Shown here: in pieces, positions 1 to 18,036 of the stretch
How the letters are laid out: each line of letters begins with the position of its first letter
Numbering within the stretch: the first letter of the stretch is position 1
NCBI RefSeq assembly: GCF_050624435.1
Contig: NC_134530.1
Span: 145,988,721-146,052,720 of the forward strand
DNA length: 64,000 bases
Reading direction: 5' to 3'
From: Tenrec ecaudatus
Taxonomy: Eukaryota > Chordata > Mammalia > Afrosoricida > Tenrecidae
Translations under genes and position numbers: made by a program
Notes under the pieces: generated by a model
What the model saw: the letters and a program-made list of their open reading frames with translations, nothing else
Database searches by the model: none
Told to the model about the DNA's origin: nothing

Positions 1-110
1 CCAGGGCTCAGGTCGCAGCTCAACACTTCCCCTTTGCCCCGGTGAATTCATTATATCAGGCTGCGGTGCTGGGCTTGCCTGGCCGTGCAGAGAAGCTACT
101 GGTTACTTAC

Positions 111-6020
<5,910 letters not shown>

Positions 6021-6104
6021 GGTGATGGTTTTCCGCTGCCCACAGCACGCAGAACACTGTGCAGAGCCCGGGCTTGGGACACACGGAGGGAGATTGGGCC
6101 TCTC

Positions 6105-6111
6105 TTTTATA
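6105..6111 (-). promoter_or_regulatory. TATA box of the gastricsin-like gene
   Basis: On the minus strand a perfect TATAAAA sits in a GC-rich context 85 bp upstream of the start codon, placing the transcription start near 6080. A strong TATA box is typical of gastric zymogen genes, and its preservation supports a working gene. Confidence 0.75.
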
Positions 6112-6717
6112 CCCTGGCCTCCCTGCCCTTTGGGTCCCTAGGCACGTGGGCTATCCTACCTTTGTACCAACGTGTGCCCCTCTACATACAAGGATTCTGT
6201 TTGTCTTTCCCTCTGGGTGGCATTAACAACTCTAATATCCATCTGCCGTCAACTTAAAAGGCAAGTAATGGCTTGGCTGATGGAATCTAAAGATTAGGAT
6301 TTGATAACAAACATTAAATACACTTAGGACAAAGTACCCTGGTGGCCTGTGTCTACTGAGAAACGGGTACCAGCAACTTCTACCAAACAATGGAACAATT
6401 TGCTCTTTTGCTCTAAAGAACCTGTGTCCTTTTGAGATGGACAGTCTACTCCCCAGTGTTCCCCCTTCTTCTCTTGCCCCCTCCTCTGCTTCCTCTCACC
6501 TGTAGCCTTCCATGATTTCATGGCCCCTGACATCTTCACTCCTTATTCTTTGTAGGTAGGCAAAGGACCAATCACTTATTGAATGTCTGCTCAGTGCTCA
6601 TCTCTGGGAATTCAAAGATAATTAAGAAAAGGCCCCTATAAGCAAAGGTCTGCATTCTTGCTTGAATAACAGAGGCAATGACTATTGTCGACATGCATCT
6701 GTGTGATCACTGTAAAG

Positions 6718-6940
6718 CAGGTGTCCTCAAACTATGGCCCGCGGGCCACTTGCGGCCCACCAAGAGCATTTATCCAGCCCACCAGGTGTTTTTGCCCCGT
6801 TTTGTTTTTTACTTCAAAATAAGGTATGTGCAGTGTGCATAGGAATTTGTTCATAGTTTTTTCTTAAACTATAGTCTGGCCCTCCAGCAGGTCTGAGGGA
6901 CAGTGAACTGGCCCCTGTTTAAAAAGTTAGAAGACCCCTG
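6718..6940. mobile_element. hAT miniature transposon, OposCharlie1 (OC1)-like
   Basis: A 223-bp non-autonomous DNA transposon. Left end CAGGTGTCCTCAAACT and right end (reverse complement) CAGGGGTCTTCTAACT form imperfect terminal inverted repeats of hAT type. It is flanked by an 8-bp target-site duplication, ctgtaaag (6710-6717) and ctgtagag (6941-6948), 7 of 8 matching. The 'ggcccgcgggccac' motif near the left end is what recalls OC1. No transposase is encoded. Confidence 0.85.
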
Positions 6941-7705
6941 CTGTAGAGGCTAAGCATCCACCCATGCATGACATGCGTGTGGGTGATAGCACAAGAGCCT
7001 GGCGGGAGAGTTGGGAAAGGCTGCACCAGGAAGGGGGGTTTTGTAGAATGAGGGAGGACTTGTGGGTATAAAGGAGGTGGAAGAGCCATTAGAAGCAGAA
7101 GAAAAGTTTGACCAATGGCATAAAGGAGCCAAGATTTGAGGTGAGTTTAGAGAACTCTGTGAACAACATGGCTGGAAAAACAAGGCTCTTCACCAGCCTA
7201 AAGCAGTGCAGAGGCCCTCCCCTGGATCTGCACAGTTCCCAGCACGCTCTGAACAAAAAAATTGCAATTCTAAGAACCACATAAAAATATGATTCTGAAA
7301 GTGTTTACTATCGTAGAAGTCATGTGCAATGAAAGGACTGTAACCCGTTAAAGGGAATAACCCTCAGACTATATGAAAGCAGTCCCTATTTAAAATCTTC
7401 CATGTTTTAAGTACCATGATGATCAGAGAACTGACGGCATTCCTTATAACTGAAGATAAGCCATCCCGGATGAAGAGCGAATTCCTGAGCTTGTGCTCAT
7501 GCTGAATTTGTGTGTTAGAAGGAACACTGAGGTACAGCTCGTCTCTAACACCAGTCACATGTTTGTACAGAGTATCCATTTCTAAGTGTTAAAACATTAA
7601 AGAAATACCTTCAGGTACCTTAAAACATTTTTTAAAGCGATTTAGTAATAATAATGTTTTGATGTATATCACAAAGCAGTGCCTATCTGTTCATATAAAC
7701 CATGG

Positions 7706-7786
7706 TACGGGAGGCTTCAAATATTTTGTGAAAATATGGAATGAAAAGATAATTGAAATTTTCCACAATTTTGAAGCCCCCTCATA
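7706..7786. mobile_element. mariner-type miniature element
   Basis: An approximately 77-bp near-palindrome bounded by TA on both sides. Left end cgggaggcttcaaat and right end (reverse complement) tgagggggcttcaaaa are inverted repeats of the 'gggtgcttcaaaaagtt' mariner type, analogous in size to MADE1. It has no coding capacity. Confidence 0.65.
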
Positions 7787-8267
7787 TGGACTTCAAAATT
7801 TTTATACAATAGGCTTTATTGTAGGTTGGTTCTTAACTACAATTTGCATGTAAATCATATGCTCATAACCCAAGGACTGCCTGTACAACACACTAGACCA
7901 TCATGGCTAGAACTACTGGGCTATCTGTCCTTGGTGTTTATATGGATCTGGTCATATATGGCATGCTAAGGAAATCAACCTTATCTTGTAAACAACTGGG
8001 AGACACCAAAGTTCCTAATCCAGCAAATCGTCCACTTAATAAATGCTCCACCATCTACATTTTCACAGCCTCTTAGATTGGAACCTATTCAAATCAAAAC
8101 CAGTGGACAAGAAAGGCAGTCAGTAAATGATTCCCTAAATTAAGGTGTGGGCACGAGGGGCAGTTAATAGACCTTCATTATGAAGCAACCTTGAAATGGG
8201 AGCTATAAACAAAGCCAAGGAAGGTCTCAAATGTATCTGTGTGACTTAATGTTTTGTTCCCCAGAAA

Positions 8268-8545
8268 CAAGATTTTGTTGTTGTTGTTTCATATTTTCAA
8301 TTTTATCCATTTATTATTAATAGATATATCGTATCAATCCATAGTTCAATTCCATCAGGCAGAATTGTACAATTGCCACCACAATCAGTTTCCAACCATT
8401 CTTTTTCTACATAAACTCCTTGACATCATCCCCCTTCTACCCCCCCCCCCCATCTCCACCATAGAAACCTCCTCCCTGGGAAACCCTTATTCTACTTGCT
8501 GTCTCTATCGGTTCATCAACCCTGGGCTTCAAAAAACACATAAGA
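8268..8545 (-). mobile_element. L1-like 3'UTR fragment, second subfamily
   Basis: The reverse complement aligns by eye with 53640-53985 over its length, including 'ggttgatgaaccgatag' against 'gactgatgaacctatgg' and 'agtagaataagggtttc' against 'agtagaataagagtttc', and ends in an A-rich tail. It differs from the abundant long-UTR family. A C-run interrupts it near 8440-8451. Confidence 0.6.
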
Positions 8546-8604
8546 TTTTTGAAGGGAAATGTAAGAACTACAGAGATAGCCTTATAATGGCAATATTCAT
8601 ATGT

Positions 8605-8765
8605 GTTGAGCATCGACTGTATATCAGATGTTTATCTAATCACCACAACCAGTTGACACCGTTCATGAAAACTCGAGCTGGGAGTCCAAGTCTAAGGGCA
8701 CAACCACGATTGAACTGCACCGCCTCCTCCTCTAGGCCCAAGTGCTCTGACGCTATTTGCTTCAA
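8605..8765 (-). repeat. MIR SINE fragment
   Basis: Reads as a diverged reverse-complement MIR: 'tgttgagcatcgactgtat', 'taatcaccacaacc', then the 'attgaactgcac' and 'gtgctctgacgctat' segments in order. Confidence 0.55.
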
Positions 8766-9489
8766 TGTGCATGCAAGCAGCCATTTGGGCTGTAAATGGA
8801 AACATTTACATTTGACTTCTTTTTAATAGAAAAGTCATCGTTGCTTTTCTCACACAGCCCTAGCCTTCTTCGTGCTATGTAAAAAAATGTAGCCTGCCAG
8901 GAGCCATGGTTGGCAGCGGCTTCTTACTACAGCCTCAGAAATGCAATGACTCCAGGTAGTGAGTTTGGTTTGTAGGGTGCTGCTGCCCCCTGGTGTTCAG
9001 GTTTTTCATCCACAAAACCCCTATCTCACTAGGCGAGATTGAAGATTGGCTCTGCCTTCTTCAACTCTCCACATATGGTCAATACGTTTTTCAATATTCC
9101 AGAGTGCTTAGAGCACCCATAGGTAAAGGGTGAGGATCTCGTCATCAGAAGTCTGGTGCCAATGTAGAATGGAAAGATCCCTAAAACATTATTATGCCCT
9201 ATATACCAACTTACACATAGCAGAAGCAAACCCATCTTTTCTCCTCTTCTTTCATAATCCACTCTGCCCTGAGCCATGACCCTGATCCAATAGACTGTTT
9301 TTTTTATGCTAGTATCTGGCTAGTCTTACGGTAACTTACTGCCATTGTGTCATTTCCAAATCCTTAGAGTTTCTAAGACGGTAAATTTGTAAAGAGTAAG
9401 CAACCTCCTCTTTCTCACAAGGTGTGGCTGGTGGTCTTAACTGCCAGCCTTGTGCTTAACCCACAGTTCCACCCAGGTCCCAGAGTACT

Positions 9490-9690
9490 GTACTCAGTAC
9501 CATTGAGTAGACTTCAACTCACAGTGACCCTATAGGACAGAGAAGACTTACCCCTGTGCGTTTCCGAGGCTGCAATGCTTTACAAACATAGAAAGCCTCA
9601 TCTTTCTCCCCTCAGAGCGGCTGGTGGTTTTGAACTGTTGGCTTTGTGGTTAGCAGCCCAGTGCGTGACTCCTCCCTCCCCCGCCCCCAG
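9490..9690 (-). repeat. AfroSINE
   Basis: Reverse-oriented copy: 'attgagtagacttcaactca', 'gaccctataggacagag', 'gcctcatctttctcccctc', 'ggtggttttgaactgttgg'. A further short reverse fragment lies just to the left (about 9425-9475). Confidence 0.85.
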
Positions 9691-10058
9691 GACTCCTGGT
9701 CCCAGCATGTAAAAAGAATAAAGGAAAAAAATTAGCATCTCAGGACCACTTACAAGAAGAACGCCAGCATATTTAGACTGCACAGTTCTCATTGCCAACA
9801 GGACGGCTAACTCACTACAGCACGATGGCACCACTAGCAATAGAAACAGCATTCATGGAGGCAGGGCGTCGAAAATGGTAGACTGGGCACCCATATAACT
9901 TCTTAGCATTGGTATCAGAAGGTAATGGAGCAGCTTTGGGAGGGTGTGTAACTGTGAGAGAAGCAAGAGGTTCCTCTAACACTAAGTTCCTCTCCAAACT
10001 CCCATCCTACCCCCAACACCTGATGCCCGACGATACACAACCTCTACATACTTGTAGA

Positions 10059-10081
10059 CACACACACACACACACACACAC
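10059..10081. repeat. (CA)n microsatellite
   Basis: Uninterrupted CA dinucleotide run of about 12 units. Confidence 0.9.
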
Positions 10082-10139
10082 CGTTCACAACAGCCTTCTC
10101 TCTTGTCCAGTCTTCTCCTTTATCATTTCCTCACTCTAG

Positions 10140-10193
10140 GATCAGCCCTTGGGAGAAAGACGGGGCTTTCTAACTCCCGTAAATTACAGTCTC
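10140..10193 (+). repeat. AfroSINE, left half, split by L1
   Basis: The block 'gggagaaagacggggctttc' and 'taaattacagtctc' is the middle of an AfroSINE that breaks off at acagtctc. It resumes at 15808 with acagtctcagaaaccc after a 5.6-kb L1, so the SINE predates the L1. Confidence 0.7.
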
Positions 10194-13100
10194 TTCTCTC
10201 TCCCACCACTGTGCCATAAGGTTGGAAATCAACAAAAGGAAAATTAAGAAAACAAGGACAAGCAATTGGAGGATGAATAACTTCCTATTGAAAAAGGAGT
10301 GGGTACTGACCCAGATCAGAGATGAAATCAGGAAGTTTCTAGAAACTAATGAGAATATGACTTACCAAAGCATTTGGGACACAGCAAAGGCAGTTATAAG
10401 ACGAAGTTTAGTAGCAATACATGCACACATGAAAAAGGAAGACAGACTAATGATTGATATACTGACACAAAACTTACAGCAATTAGAGCAGAGTCAACAG
10501 GACAATTCTACTAGTAGCAAAAGAAAAGAAAAGATAAAAATCATGGCTGAGATTCATGAGAGGAAAAACAAGAAAACTATGGAAAAATTAATACAGCTAA
10601 AAGTTGGTTCTTTGAAAGGATTAACAGAATTGACAGATCACTGGCAAACCTAACCAAGGAAAGGAAGAAACAAATTTCAATAGCAAGATTGAGGGATGAA
10701 ACAGGAGACACTACAACACATCCCAATGAAATACTAGGAAAGCCTGTATTCCAATGAACTCAGCAACTTGGAAGATGTGGACAAATACTTAGAAAAACAA
10801 CCCCCACCCCTCCCCGACTATCCTCGATGGACATCAAGAATCTCAACAGACCCATGGCAATAGAAGAAATAGATAAGATTTTCAAGGGATTACCAACAAA
10901 AAAATCCCCCAGACCAGATGGCTTCACAGGAAAAATCTAAAAAACATTCAGGGAAGAACTGACACTAATCCTACACAAACTCTTCCAGAACATAGAAAAA
11001 GACGGAAAACTCCCAAATTCTTTATGAAGTTAGTATAACTCTGATACCTAAACCAGGCAAGGATTTCACAAGAATCAAGAACTATGGACCAATATCCCTA
11101 ATGAAATCAATGCCAAAATCCTTTTAAAAAAATACTAGTCAATACAATACAAAAGTATATAAAACAAATAATTCACCATGACCACATGGGATTGATACCA
11201 GGGATGCAGGCATGGTTCAACATACAAAGACCATTAGTATTATTTGCCACATTGACATGAAAAATTATAAGAACCACATGAGGATATCTATAGATGCTGG
11301 GAAAGCATTCGACAACATCCAACACCGATTCCTGTTTAAGACACTCAAGAAGATAGGAATGCAAGGGAAATTCCTCAATATGATACAGGCTGTATATGAA
11401 AAACCAACAGCCAACGTGGAAGTCAATGTAGAAAAGATGAAAACAATTCCACTGAAAAGGGGGACTAGACAAGGATGCCCTTGGTCCCCACTCGTATTCA
11501 ACATCGTACTGGAGGTCCTAGCTAGCAACATAAGACAAAGAAAAGACATCAGAGATAATTGTCTATGGAAGGAAGAAGCAAAACCATCATTATTGCAGAT
11601 GATATGATTTTATATATCGAAAAACCCTGAAACTCCAGAAGTGGAGTGTTGGAAGTGATAAAAGAATATGGCAGAGTGGCAGGATACAAGATCAACAAAC
11701 AGAAGTCTATCAGACTGCTATACCCATCAGACAAGCTCACAGAAGATACAATTTTAAAAGGTAGTACTCTTTACAATAGCCAAGCACAAATTGAAATATC
11801 TAGGGATATACCTGACTAAAAAAAGCAAAAAATTTGAATGAGGAAAACTACAGAACATTATTACAAGAAACCAAGAGTGACCTCAAAAATGGAAGAACAT
11901 CCCATGCTCGTGGATTGGAAGACTCAATATAGTAAAGATGTCAGTTCTGCCCAAGGCACTATATAAGTTTAATGCTATCTCAATACGAATACCATCATCT
12001 TTCTTCAAAGAATTAGAAAAATTGATTACCAACCACATATGAAGAGGGAAGAAGCCCAGAATTAGCAGAGACCTCCTCAAGAAGAAGGACAAAGTGGGAG
12101 GGCTTTCTCTACCTGACTTTAGCACATACTATATGGCCACAGTGGTCAAAACCGCGTGGTACTGGTATAACGACAGATATTCAGACTGGTGGAAAAGAGC
12201 TGAAAACTCAGGAATGAAAACATCAGAATACAGATAACTGATATTTGATAAGGGCCAAAAAAATATCAAATGGGAAGCGGATGTTCTCTTCAATAAGTGG
12301 TGCTGGGAAAAATTGGATATCTACCTACAGAAAAATGAAGCAAGACCCTTACCTCACTCCATGTACAAGAATAAACTCAAGGTAGATCACAGACCTTGAG
12401 ATAAAACCCCAAACTAGAGTTACTTATGAGGGAACTGGGACAAACCTGAGAACCTTGGCACAGGAAATACATAGGCTATTGGAAATAGAGATGGATACAA
12501 ATACAGAGGAGTCACAAATTGACAAGTAGGATGTACTGAAGATAAAACACCTGTGTCATTGAAAGAATTCACAAAGAGAGTAATAAGAGATCCCACGGAC
12601 TGGGAAAACATTGGTAGCAATGGCACATCAGACAAAGGCCTTATTACTAAAATCGACAATACTTTGCATGCTTATAATAAGAAAAAACTAACTGCCCACT
12701 AAGGAGGTGGGCAAAAGACCTGAACAGAAGTTTCACAGGTGCAGAAATCTGAATGGTCAATAAACACATGAGAAAATGTTCCTGGTCATTAGCCATAATA
12801 GAAATTCAAATTAAAACAACCATGAGATACCAACTAGCACTCGATTCAAAACATCAGAAAGCAACAAGTGTCAGAGGGGCTGTGGTGAGATAGGAACTCT
12901 CATCGACTGCTGGTGGACCTGTAGGTATATACAGCCACTATGGAAATCAATTTGGCAATATCTAAAACATATGGAAATCAAGCTACTATATGACCCAGCA
13001 ATCCCCTTATTGCACATATACCCAGAAGAGGCAAGAAATAAACCATGGCCAGCCATCTGTGCTCCCATGTTCTTTGCTACGCAGTGCACAGTTGCAGGGA

Positions 13101-15807
13101 GTTGGAAAGAGCCCGGGTTTTTAGCAATGGATGAATGGATTGAAAACTGTGGTGCATACTTAAAACGGAGTACTATGCATCCCTAGACGGCAGTGGTGAA
13201 CGCATGGGGCACATAGCCGCATGGTAAGAGTTGGAGGAAGTTACGCTGAGCGAAGTAGGCCAGGCATGGAAGGACGTGTGCAGTATGAGTCTGTTGATGT
13301 AAGCTTAAAAATGCAAAGGGGGCATAGGGGAAAGCTACTGTATCCATACCAGGTACTATGGCGGGGTCAGGCCCAATCCAGGGATGCATATGGCAGCAAC
13401 TAAAAAGGAGGGGAAAATAAAGACAGACAGACATGGGTAGTGGAGGAACAGGGCACTAACCCACCCAACGGAGGGGAGCGGTGTTGCTATCTCCACAGGA
13501 GAGGGAGAGAGGGACAAGACTTCAACACAGTGCGCCAAGACGTGAATGAATAGAGAGGTCTGCAGGGCCAGCCCCAATCCCAACTACGTGGACACCTCAC
13601 CCGCTCCCCGCAAAAGAATTCTCTTCCAAAAACCGCACTGAAGCTACAGCTCACACAGGAGCAAACAAAGAGGGAAGGAGAGAGTGGAACACATCCTGGC
13701 TCACCAAGCCCCAAGGATGATATTCCTGCTCAGTGCAGCCAATGCACAGAGGACCATAGGGCCAGCCACTGCAAGACAAGACATCCCTCACTGACCCATA
13801 CCACTACAAGGGACAACACTGGAGGCACAGTGTTGTCTGTGACCCATATCTGACCCATATCAGTGATGGGTTACCAGTTATCGGTTATAAGTTACTCAAT
13901 CATATGGGTTACTGACCCATATCACTGCAAGGGACAACACTGGAGGCAAAGGACAGGACTTGTGCCTGATCTGACCCCAACACACCAGGGCGAAAAGCTA
14001 AGGACATGCAACCGAGCAGCAAGGGGAGCAAAGCAATGAAGTCCCTTGGAATACCAAAAACAGACTTTGGGGCCAGGGCATAGCACCTCACCAGACTGGA
14101 CTGGAAAACGCTCCTAAGGTCAACAAACAGACCTGAAACTATTTATAGGCTTTTCTCTTTTGTTGTCGTTGAGTTTTTGTTGTTAGTTGTGGTTTTTTGT
14201 TTTTGCTTTTTTTGTTGTTGTTGTTGTTTGGTTTTGCTCTGTCTTGTTTTTGTGCTTATTATTGTCTCTGCATGTCTATCTAGGTAGGAAAGGTGGGATA
14301 AACCGCCTGGAGGAGAAAACAGTGGGACAAATGGTTCCGGGGAAACATGGGAGAGGGGGAGGCAGGAGAAAGGAAGTGGTTGTTAACAAACTCAGGGACA
14401 AGGGAATAACAAGTAATCTGAGATCAATGGCAAGGAGGGTGCAGGATGCCTGGTAGGGCTTAATCAAGGGCAATGTAACCCAGAGGAATTACTGAAAGCC
14501 GAATCAAGACCGAACATGATAATGGGACAGGAGGAAAGGGGAGAGAAATGGAGCAGAGAACTGGGAGGCAAGTGGGCATTTATAGAGGTCTCAATACAGG
14601 CATGTACATATGCAGATATATTTATATATAAGGAAATAGATCTATGTACATATGTTTATGTGTTGAGTATTGGGGTGGCAGACAGACATTGAGCCTCTAC
14701 TTAAGTACTCCCTCAATGTAAGAACACGTTGTTCTAATGACCTGGCATTCCATGATGCTTGGCTTCCCGGCATGGTCACTGGGGACAGGATGGGTGCATA
14801 GGCAGGTGTGGTGGGGAGAGCTGATGGTGTCCGGTGATCAAAAGATATACTGTCTGGGGGCTAGGAGCTTGAAGATAAGAAAGCAACCATCTGGCTGAGA
14901 AGCAGCAAAGCTCATGCTGGGGGGGGGGGGGAACAAGCACACCAGTCTGTGTAATCATGAGGTGTCGATGGGATCAGATATCAGGCATCAAAGACTCAGA
15001 ACAAAAAAACCATATCAATGTGAATGAGGGGCAGTGCAGAGTGGAGACCCAGGGCCCATCTGTAGACAGTTGGTGTCCCCTTACAGAAAGGTCACAAGGG
15101 AAAGATGAGCCAGTCAGGGTGCAGCATAGTACTGACGAAACATACAACTTTCTTCTGGTTCTTTAATGCTTCCTCTCCCCCAAACCCCCACTATCATGAC
15201 CCCAATTCTGCCTTACAAATCTGGCTGGACCAGAGCATGTACACTGGTACAGATAAGAGCTGGACACAGGGAATCCAGGACAGATAAACCCATCAGGACC
15301 AACCATGAAAGTAGTGATATCAGGAAGGGAAGGGGAAGGGGAAGGTGGGAGAAGAGAGGGGGAACTGATCACAATGATCTACATATAACCCCCTCCCAGG
15401 GTGACGGACAACTGAAGGGTGGGTGAAAGGAGACAAAGGTCAGGGTAAGACATGAAAAAATAATAATTTATGAATTATCAAGGGTTGTTGAGGGAGGGGG
15501 GCTGGGGACAGAGGGAAAATGAGGAGCTGATAGCAAGGGCTCAAGTAGAAAGAACATGTTTTGAAACTTATGAAAGCAAGAAATGTACAAATGTGTTTGA
15601 CACAACGGATGGATATATGGATTGTGATCAGAGTTGTATGAACCCCAATAAAATGACTAAAATTAATAATAATAAATAAATAAAAAGAAAGAAAGAACAA
15701 AAATGATGATGGCAAGAAATGTACAAACATGCTTGATACAATGGATGGATGTACAGATTTTGATAAGAGCTGTATGAATTCCCAATAAAATGATTTTTAA
15801 AAGTATG
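10194..15807 (+). mobile_element. L1 LINE, 5'-truncated, with 2.6-kb 3'UTR (copy 1)
   Basis: The insertion is bounded by an 8-bp target-site duplication, acagtctc, at 10186-10193 and 15808-15815. It begins inside ORF2 (between endonuclease and reverse transcriptase), carries an interrupted ORF2 to about 13190, then a long 3'UTR with T/G-rich, G-rich and polypurine tracts. It ends with two tandem versions of the terminal ~110 bp: a first 'aaccccaataaaatgac' end near 15660 followed by an A-rich spacer, and a second 'cccaataaaatgattttt' end at 15800. Sections of this UTR recur at 16582, 18839, 28029 and, reversed, 62710. Confidence 0.9.
10203..13190 (+). pseudogene. L1 ORF2 remnant (reverse transcriptase)
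   Basis: Conceptual translation in shifting frames matches L1 ORF2: 'YQSIWDTAKAVIRR' (about 10364), 'DAGKAFDNIQHRF' (about 11293), 'RGTRQGCPWSPLVFNIVLE' (about 11459) and 'LLYDPAIPLL' (about 12979). The reverse transcriptase active-site segment near 11590 is damaged by a small deletion ahead of the Asp codons ('attgcagatgatatg'), and several in-frame stops occur between 10640 and 13190. It cannot encode an active enzyme. Confidence 0.9.
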
Positions 15808-15875
15808 ACAGTCTCAGAAACCCACAGGAGCAGTTCTACCCTGTCTGATGGGATCAGTGTGGGTCAGTCAGCACA
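15808..15875 (+). repeat. AfroSINE, right half, split by L1
   Basis: Continuation of the SINE begun at 10140: 'cagtctcagaaacccacagg' followed by 'gcagttctaccctgtc'. Confidence 0.7.
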
Positions 15876-15879
15876 GACT

Positions 15880-16568
15880 CTACGGCAGGGGGTGGGGTTT
15901 GTTGTGGTTGCTGTTGGTGGGATCCACCCACTTGCCCGCCTTCTCTCCACACCACTAAGGAAGAATGTCATTGACAGCTATGAGGGGGCAGCACCCGCCT
16001 TGTAGGGGAGAGGAGTCACTGCCAAGTTCTTCGCCAATGCTCCTCAGGGTTAACTCCTATATGCTTTGAGAAGATAAGTTACTTTATGACCAGTGCTTCA
16101 GAAGCCCCCTCAAGCTTCTTTCTAGACACACATCCCCAGGGTAATCACCATCCTGACTTGCTCATTGTGCTTGTGTTTTCGTATGTACGTTCTTCATTGG
16201 TTGTAGATCGATGTCTTGTGCAGCTGCGAATAATTACTTTTTACAGTACAGTATTTTGCTTTGGAAATACAGGACTGTTTGCTTAGTCGCTTTATTCTAG
16301 ATGCCCGTTTAGGGAGCCGCCTGTCTTTCGCTGTCAGGGGCAGTGTTGCTGCCGCCATGGTAATGCTGCTGCAATGGGTTTTGTTCAATCCAGTAGGCCT
16401 TCGCCCATGTGGCTGTTCAGATGCCACTTCACGAGCATTTCGGTTCCCTTCCTCAGGATTACACTAGCACATTGCAAGTGCTGAAGAGACGCCTATGGAG
16501 AGCGCATCCTTTATTGGGAAATGTAGCTCATCGAACGCTTTCATCACTGCAGAACTCTGCACTGGGAC
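15880..16568. other. unassigned intergenic stretch
   Basis: No open frame with family resemblance, no recognised repeat and no microsatellite. Moderately GC-rich between 16310 and 16440. Confidence 0.5.
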
Positions 16569-16581
16569 GCGCTGTTCAAGT

Positions 16582-17682
16582 GCGACAAGAGGAAAGTAAA
16601 AGGAAATAGAGGCAAGAACTAGGAGGCAAAAGGCATTTATAGAGGTCTAAACACAGGCATGTACATATGTAAACATATTTATATATGATGATGGGGAAAC
16701 AGATCTATGTACATATAGTTATATGTTACATATTAAAGTAGCAGACGGACATGTGGCCTTTACTCAAGTCCTCCCTCAATGCAAGAACACTTTGTTCTAA
16801 TAATCCAGCATTCTGTGATGCTCACCTTCCCAACACAATTGCTGAAGACAAAGCAGGTGCATAAGCAAATGTGGTGAAGAAGGTTGATGGTGCCCAGCTA
16901 TCAAAAGATATAGCATTTGGGTCATAAAGGCATGAAGATAAGCAAGCGGCCATCTAGCTGAGAAGCCCACATGGAAGAAGCACACCAGCCTGTGTGATCA
17001 TGAGGTGTCAATGGGATCAGGTATCTGGCATCAAAGACCCAGAACAAAAATCATATGGATGTGAATGAGGGAGAGGTCAAAGTGGAGACCCAAATTCCAT
17101 CAATTGGACATTCTGTTATAAAAGGATCACAAGAAAGATGAGCCAGTCAGGGTGCAGTAGAGCACTGATGAAACATACAACTTTCCTCTAGTTCTTTAAT
17201 GTTTCCTCCCTCCAACCACTATCATGCCCCCAATTCTACCTTACAAATCCGCTGGACCAGAGCATGTACACTGGTACAGATAAGAGCTGGGAACACAGGG
17301 AATCCAGGACAGATAACCCCCTCAGGACCAATAATGAGAGTGGCGATATCAGGAGGGTAAGGGTAAGGTGTGAGGAGAAAGGGAGAACCAACCATAATAA
17401 TTTATATATCACCCCCTCCCAGGGGGACAGACAACAGAAAAGTGGGTGAAGGGAGAAAGAGGTCAGTGTAAGACATGAAAATAATAATAATTTATAGATT
17501 ATCAAGAGTTCAGGAGGGAGGAAGGGAGGGTGGAGAGAGGGAAAATGAGCTGATATCAAGGACTCGAGTAGAAGGGAAATGTTTTGAAAATGGTGATGGA
17601 AACATGTACAAAAGTGCTTGACACAGGTATGTATGGATTGTGATATGAGCGGTAAGAGCCCCCAGTAAAATTATTTTTAAAA
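16582..17682 (+). mobile_element. L1 3'UTR insertion (copy 2)
   Basis: A 1.1-kb 5'-truncated copy of the same L1 3'UTR, ending in 'gtaaaattatttttaaaa'. It is flanked by a 13-bp target-site duplication, gc(g/a)ctgttcaagt, at 16569-16581 and 17683-17695 with one mismatch. It has a single tail. Confidence 0.9.
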
Positions 17683-17865
17683 GCACTGTTCAAGTATGTG
17701 CCCTATGTTGAATATATGTAACTTGATTCATTTTTTTTAATGTGTCAACTTTCTAGGAAAATTTTCCTGATTTTTCCATCTTTTACCTTCTATTTTACTT
17801 TAACATACGTATCATGGCTTATTTTAAAGTCTGTAAGGTTGAGATTTGGATCACCTACCTTCCGT

Positions 17866-18036
17866 TAGGGGGGCCCTGGTGGTGTAACGGTTTCTCACTG
17901 GGCTACGATCTGCATGGTCGGCAGTTTGAAACCACCTGTAGCTCCTCGGGAGAAAGACTGTTTGCCTGCTCTTGTAAACAGTTACAGTCTCGGAAACCCA
18001 CAGGACTCAGTACTGACTTCACGGAAGTGAGTTTTG
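17866..18036 (+). repeat. AfroSINE
   Basis: 'gggccctggtggtgtaacgg', 'gctcctcgggagaaagac', 'agttacagtctcggaaaccc' in order. Confidence 0.9.

Noticed and set aside
8254-8826. 190-codon plus-strand frame
   Set aside because: Covers a reverse L1-like UTR fragment and a MIR; composition follows the repeats.
10222-10653. 143-codon frame as a host gene
   Set aside because: It is the first intact piece of a truncated L1 ORF2.
14187-14456. Hydrophobic 89-codon frame (MWFFVFAFFVVVVVWF) as a membrane peptide
   Set aside because: Arises from the T/G-rich block of the L1 3'UTR, which encodes nothing in the other copies.
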